A stretch of 8,938 bases of DNA. Origin: an uncultured Phascolarctobacterium sp. (GTDB lineage: Bacteria; Bacillota; Negativicutes; Acidaminococcales; Acidaminococcaceae). The translations under genes and the position numbers were made by a program. The DNA lies in assembly GCA_937901335.1 (NCBI GenBank), contig CALCHC010000087.1:1-8938 (forward strand). The letters are read 5' to 3'. Shown in pieces: positions 6,671-8,938 of the stretch. Numbering within the stretch: position 1 is the first letter of the stretch; every line of letters begins with the position of its first letter. Under the pieces are notes generated by a model. It ran no database searches. It saw only the letters and a program-made list of their open reading frames with translations, and was not told the DNA's origin.

Positions 6671-7534
6671 TTATTTATATTTTTTATCCAGCTCGTTATA
6701 GTCATTCAAGCCGATAAAATTATTAAACTGATTAAAATCTAACATCTTATCCCGACAGTTTGCAGTGCTTCCTTCATCACGCAAGGTGCGCAACACATCT
6801 CGGAAGGCTTTCGTCACTGTATAAACCGAAGTACAAGGATAGAAGACTACATCATAACCGATGTTCTCTAAATCTTTGGCGTTGAGGTACGGTGTCTTGC
6901 CACCTTCAATCATATTTGCCAAAAGAATTGCATCAGGGAAAGCTTTGCGAATTTCTTCAAGTTCCCATTCATTTTGCGGAGCTTCGATGAAAAGAGCTTC
7001 TGCACCATTTGCTAGGTAAAGCTTACCACGTTCGATAGCAGCGTCTAAACCTAGAACCGCTCTAGAATCTGTACGAGCTATAATGATTGTATCTTCATCT
7101 GTTCTAGCATCAACTGCAGCTCTGATTTTCTTAGCGTGTTCATCAGCTTCGATAACTTGCTTACCTGCCATATGACCGCAACGCTTGGGCCAAACTTGGT
7201 CTTCAAAAAGAATTGCATCTGCTCCGGCAGCTTCATATTCACGCACGGTTCTCATTACGCTTAAAGCATTACCGTAACCGGTATCGCCATCTGCAAATAG
7301 CGGAACGTTTGCTGCTCGTTTGATGGTTCTTAAGGCTTCTGCCATCTCCGTCATTGATAGATAACCAACGTCCGGCTCGCCCAACCTTGAAGCAGCTACG
7401 CCGTAACCGCCCATTACCAAAGCATCAAACCCAACGGAAAGGGCAATCTTTGCAGTTAAAGCATCATATACTCCAGGTAACATCAAGATTTCTTTTTGCT
7501 TGAGTCTTTCACGCAAAACCTTTCTTGTGTTCAT
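6671..7534 (-). CDS. Isocitrate lyase/PEP mutase superfamily C-C lyase (2-alkylmalate or methylisocitrate lyase type)
   Basis: Cytoplasmic TIM-barrel enzyme of 287 residues. The superfamily active site is intact: metal-binding ADGDTGYGN (D82, D84), the gating-loop signature PKRCGH with catalytic C119 and H121, E111-D112 before it, ARTDSR (R154, D156), FIEAP (E184) and NMIEGGKTP (207-215). The Cys of the KRCGH loop marks lyases that split 2-hydroxy-dicarboxylates, as opposed to PEP mutases or phosphonopyruvate hydrolases. The EDQVWPKRCGH and EGGKTP wording recalls 2,3-dimethylmalate lyase and the plant petal death protein (2-alkylmalate lyase), more than PrpB methylisocitrate lyase. That subfamily choice is from memory of motifs and is tentative. 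No prpC or prpD is nearby. The ATG (7532-7534) has a Shine-Dalgarno AAGGAG 8 nt upstream, just after the T-box terminator. It is the first gene of the operon with the TRAP transporter, so it probably acts on the imported acid. Confidence 0.88.
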   Translation of the reverse strand: MNTRKVLRERLKQKEILMLPGVYDALTAKIALSVGFDALVMGGYGVAASRLGEPDVGYLSMTEMAEALRTIKRAANVPLFADGDTGYGNALSVMRTVREYEAAGADAILFEDQVWPKRCGHMAGKQVIEADEHAKKIRAAVDARTDEDTIIIARTDSRAVLGLDAAIERGKLYLANGAEALFIEAPQNEWELEEIRKAFPDAILLANMIEGGKTPYLNAKDLENIGYDVVFYPCTSVYTVTKAFRDVLRTLRDEGSTANCRDKMLDFNQFNNFIGLNDYNELDKKYK

Positions 7535-7548
7535 CTAAACATCTCCTT

Positions 7549-7586
7549 AAAATAGAAAAGCCCCCACCGACATCGTCGATAGGGGC
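7549..7586 (-). terminator. T-box-controlled intrinsic terminator
   Basis: A 12-bp stem (7560-7571 with 7575-7586, GCCCCTATCGAC pairing with GTCGGTGGGGGC including two G-U pairs) has a 3-nt loop and is followed on the minus strand by TTTTCTATTTT. Its 5' arm CCCCTAT is shared with the antiterminator, where it pairs with ATAGGG, so the two folds exclude each other. Confidence 0.95.
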
Positions 7587-7794
7587 GTGGATACGCGGTA
7601 CCACCCTATTATTGTACTCAATACCTTAACGCAGTCTCACGCTCTTCCCTACTATTATTTCAGGAAAAGAGCTTGCGGGTGAGAGAAATTAAAGCCAACT
7701 TTTCAGCTTGCACCAACCGCTGAATCTCTAAAATGTGTCTTCACTTCATTCCCGTTCATAGCTTTTACTATGTTACATTTTTGTTTTAAAAATT
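7549..7794 (-). promoter_or_regulatory. T-box riboswitch leader (tRNA-sensing), predicted Leu (CUC) specifier
   Basis: The leader holds the conserved T-box sequence AGGGTGGTACCGCG (7607 to 7594, minus strand). The antiterminator folds as ATAGGG, bulge TGGTACC, GCG, a 6-nt loop, CGC, CCCTAT. Stem I is recognisable: a lower helix CGGG/CCCG (7751-7754 with 7676-7679), an AGAGA bulge (7725-7729), and an apical helix TTCAGC/GCTGAA (7719-7724 with 7702-7707) closing a GGTTGGTGCAA loop of the T-loop type. Stem III is GCTCTT/AAGAGC (7667-7672 with 7641-7646). Stem II elements are not evident. By analogy with glyQ-type Stem I, the specifier is the triplet before the A that precedes the lower helix: CUC, Leu (7683 to 7681). 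The bulge UGGU demands discriminator A73, which tRNA-Leu has and bacterial tRNA-Gly lacks. The T-box is certain; the amino acid is moderately supported. Confidence 0.96.
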
Positions 7795-7800
7795 AAACAT

Positions 7801-7829
7801 AGTATAACAATCTGTTCTTAATCTGTCAA
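7801..7829 (-). promoter_or_regulatory. Near-consensus sigma-A promoter for the T-box-lyase-dctPQM operon
   Basis: The minus strand shows a perfect -35 TTGACA (7824-7829), a 17-bp spacer and the -10 TATACT (7801-7806). Transcription should begin near 7794, so the full T-box leader is about 245 nt. A strong constitutive promoter is what a leader controlled by termination needs. Confidence 0.9.
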
Positions 7830-7920
7830 CTAATTCAGAGAAACAAATAACCTTTTTCATAAATACGCAATTAAATGTATTATTGTTTACAAATTTATGT
7901 AGTAACTTTTGTAGACATCT
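7830..7920. other. AT-rich intergenic spacer with no feature seen
   Basis: This is the part of the 451-bp gene-free stretch between the lyase and recQ not covered by the T-box leader, its promoter or the recQ terminator. It is AT-rich. Short open frames cross it without a convincing ribosome binding site or any family resemblance. I see no tRNA, repeat or operator in it. Confidence 0.6.
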
Positions 7921-7980
7921 ATAAATAAAAAAGATTGTGCCTAAAACTTTATAAAGCAAAGTATTAAACACAATCTTTTT
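7921..7980 (-). terminator. Terminator after recQ, possibly bidirectional
   Basis: A 12-bp stem AAAAAGATTGTG/CACAATCTTTTT (7928-7939 with 7969-7980) encloses a 29-nt loop, which contains a second small stem ACTTT/AAAGT (7946-7950 with 7958-7962). On the minus strand the stem ends in a run of T followed by ATTTAT. The symmetric A and T arms would also allow termination from the plus strand. It begins 5 bp after the recQ stop. Confidence 0.85.
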
Positions 7981-7985
7981 AAAAA

Positions 7986-8938
7986 TCATAAGTTCAAAAA
8001 ACGTCGCCAAGTAGCATTCTTCGCTTGAGAACAGTTACCACAATTATTGCAGTTGCTAGGAACTCTTTCTCCAAAATATTCCAATAGATATTTTCGTAAA
8101 CACCCAGAAGTATTACAGTAAATTATCATTTTATCAAGAAGTTTTAATTCTTTATCCTTCCATTCTAAATCAGGTTGGTCATGCCCAATAAGGTACGTGT
8201 TAACGGCAATATCACTTTTATCATAGAGAAGTAAACATTCAGCCTGCTTACCATCACGCCCTGCACGACCTGCTTCTTGGTAATAACTTTCTATATCCTT
8301 AGGCATATTATAATGGACTACAAAACGCACATCTGCTTTATCAATCCCCATACCAAAGGCATTAGTTGCTACAATAATCTGCACTTGCCCTTTAACAAAA
8401 TAATCTTGGTTACTTTGACGTTCTTCCGGAGTAAGACCTGCGTGATAGCGCAATGCCAGATATCCTTGTTTAACTAGAATCTTAGTAACCTGTTCAACTT
8501 TGTTACGAGTAGCACAATAAATTATACCGCTTTCATTTTTGTGCTTAGCAAGAAAGTCAAGCAAAGAACGTTCCTTATCTAAACTACGTTGCACGCTAAG
8601 ATAAAGGTTAGGTCTATCAAAGCCATGCACTATGACTTTGGCATTACTTATATTTAGACGATTTACAATATCCTCACGCACTTCTTCAGTTGCAGTAGCA
8701 GTAAAAGCTGCTACTAAAGGATGTTTAGGCAAAAGAGCAATGAAATCAGGTATATTATAGTAGTCTTTTCTAAAACTATGTCCCCATTGAGAAACGCAGT
8801 GAGCTTCATCAACAGCAACAAGTGTAATATTAGCACGCTTAGCAAAAGCAACGAATTGTTGGTTAGCCAAACGCTCTGGAGCTACATATAAAAACTTAAC
8901 CCTACCATTTAAGGTATCATACAAAATCTTACCGTACT
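7986..8938 (-). CDS. recQ: RecQ-family ATP-dependent DNA helicase, C-terminal part, short form without RQC and HRDC domains (5' end off the window)
   Basis: RecQ helicases unwind DNA 3' to 5' in recombination and replication-fork repair. The reading frame is open to the window edge, so the N-terminus with motifs 0, I and Ia lies outside; the TTG at 8922-8924 is internal, not the start. Counting from that TTG codon, visible motifs are APERL, II DEAHCVSQWGH (about 39-49), III FTATAT, DRPNLY, IV GIIYCATR, YHAGL, V VATNAFGMGIDKADVRFVVH, and VI SYYQEAGRAGRDG. The zinc-binding site is C-x16-C-x2-C-x2-C near the end. Only 14 residues follow the last cysteine, then a stop and a terminator. The winged-helix RQC and HRDC domains of long RecQ are therefore absent, as in shorter RecQ paralogues. 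A natural short form is more likely than a recent break, but both fit. Confidence 0.95.
   Translation of the reverse strand, partial: YGKILYDTLNGRVKFLYVAPERLANQQFVAFAKRANITLVAVDEAHCVSQWGHSFRKDYYNIPDFIALLPKHPLVAAFTATATEEVREDIVNRLNISNAKVIVHGFDRPNLYLSVQRSLDKERSLLDFLAKHKNESGIIYCATRNKVEQVTKILVKQGYLALRYHAGLTPEERQSNQDYFVKGQVQIIVATNAFGMGIDKADVRFVVHYNMPKDIESYYQEAGRAGRDGKQAECLLLYDKSDIAVNTYLIGHDQPDLEWKDKELKLLDKMIIYCNTSGCLRKYLLEYFGERVPSNCNNCGNCSQAKNATWRRFLNL

Noticed and set aside
6671..7534. Firm call as PrpB (2-methylisocitrate lyase) or carboxyvinyl-carboxyphosphonate phosphorylmutase
   Set aside because: The superfamily is clear, but no prpC or prpD is nearby and the EGGKTP motif differs from the form I associate with PrpB. 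The mutase name is a common misannotation, and the KRCGH loop indicates a lyase.
7691..7700. GGC in Stem I of the T-box as a glycine specifier
   Set aside because: The triplet is only about 5 nt from the apical helix, far closer than a specifier loop should be. It is not followed by A, and the T-box bulge UGGU needs discriminator A73 whereas bacterial tRNA-Gly has U73.
7786..8010. A 74-codon minus-strand frame between recQ and the T-box leader
   Set aside because: It starts inside the 3' end of recQ in another frame, runs through the recQ terminator and covers both hexamers of the T-box operon promoter. It has no family resemblance.

Overview
All the genes I can support in this window lie on the minus strand. 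The set suggests a low-to-moderate GC Firmicute, most likely a diderm of the Negativicutes (Veillonella/Dialister/Acidaminococcus-like). SepF and a T-box riboswitch point to Firmicutes. A full DctPQM TRAP transporter and corrinoid-salvage-like genes fit an anaerobe of that class. The taxonomic call is inference from gene content only.

Layout in the direction of transcription, from high to low coordinates. (1) 7986-8938: the 3' part of a RecQ-family helicase that stops just after its zinc-binding cysteines, followed by a strong hairpin terminator. (2) 7829-3673: one well-bounded operon. It has a near-consensus sigma-A promoter, a complete T-box leader with visible antiterminator and terminator, a lyase of the isocitrate lyase/PEP mutase superfamily, then dctP, dctQ and dctM of a TRAP transporter, and a terminator. 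dctP and dctQ are separated by a strong hairpin, and dctQ and dctM overlap by 4 bp. (3) 3661-1252: typA/bipA with its own near-consensus promoter, then sepF, then a terminator. (4) 1173-1: an extended -10 promoter, a TIM-barrel protein resembling the cobamide-remodelling enzyme CbiR, and, 4 bp later, the start of a BtuF/FepB-like binding lipoprotein that runs off the window.

The most interesting unit is the second. A tRNA-sensing riboswitch controls a C-C lyase and a tripartite carboxylate importer instead of an aminoacyl-tRNA synthetase or amino acid biosynthesis gene. Fitting the leader to the known T-box Stem I architecture places a CUC (Leu) specifier immediately below the upper stem. The T-box bulge reads UGGU, which needs a tRNA with discriminator A73. 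That agrees with tRNA-Leu and argues against Gly, Trp, Ser, Cys, Asp, Asn and His. The inferred model is that shortage of charged tRNA (probably Leu) switches on uptake and cleavage of a branched or alkyl-substituted hydroxy-dicarboxylate that feeds branched-chain amino acid supply. The substrate cannot be read from the sequence.

The last unit looks like corrinoid salvage: a putative cobamide-cleaving enzyme translationally coupled to a substrate-binding lipoprotein, behind a promoter flanked by two inverted repeats. I see no tRNA, rRNA, CRISPR array, insertion sequence or phage feature.
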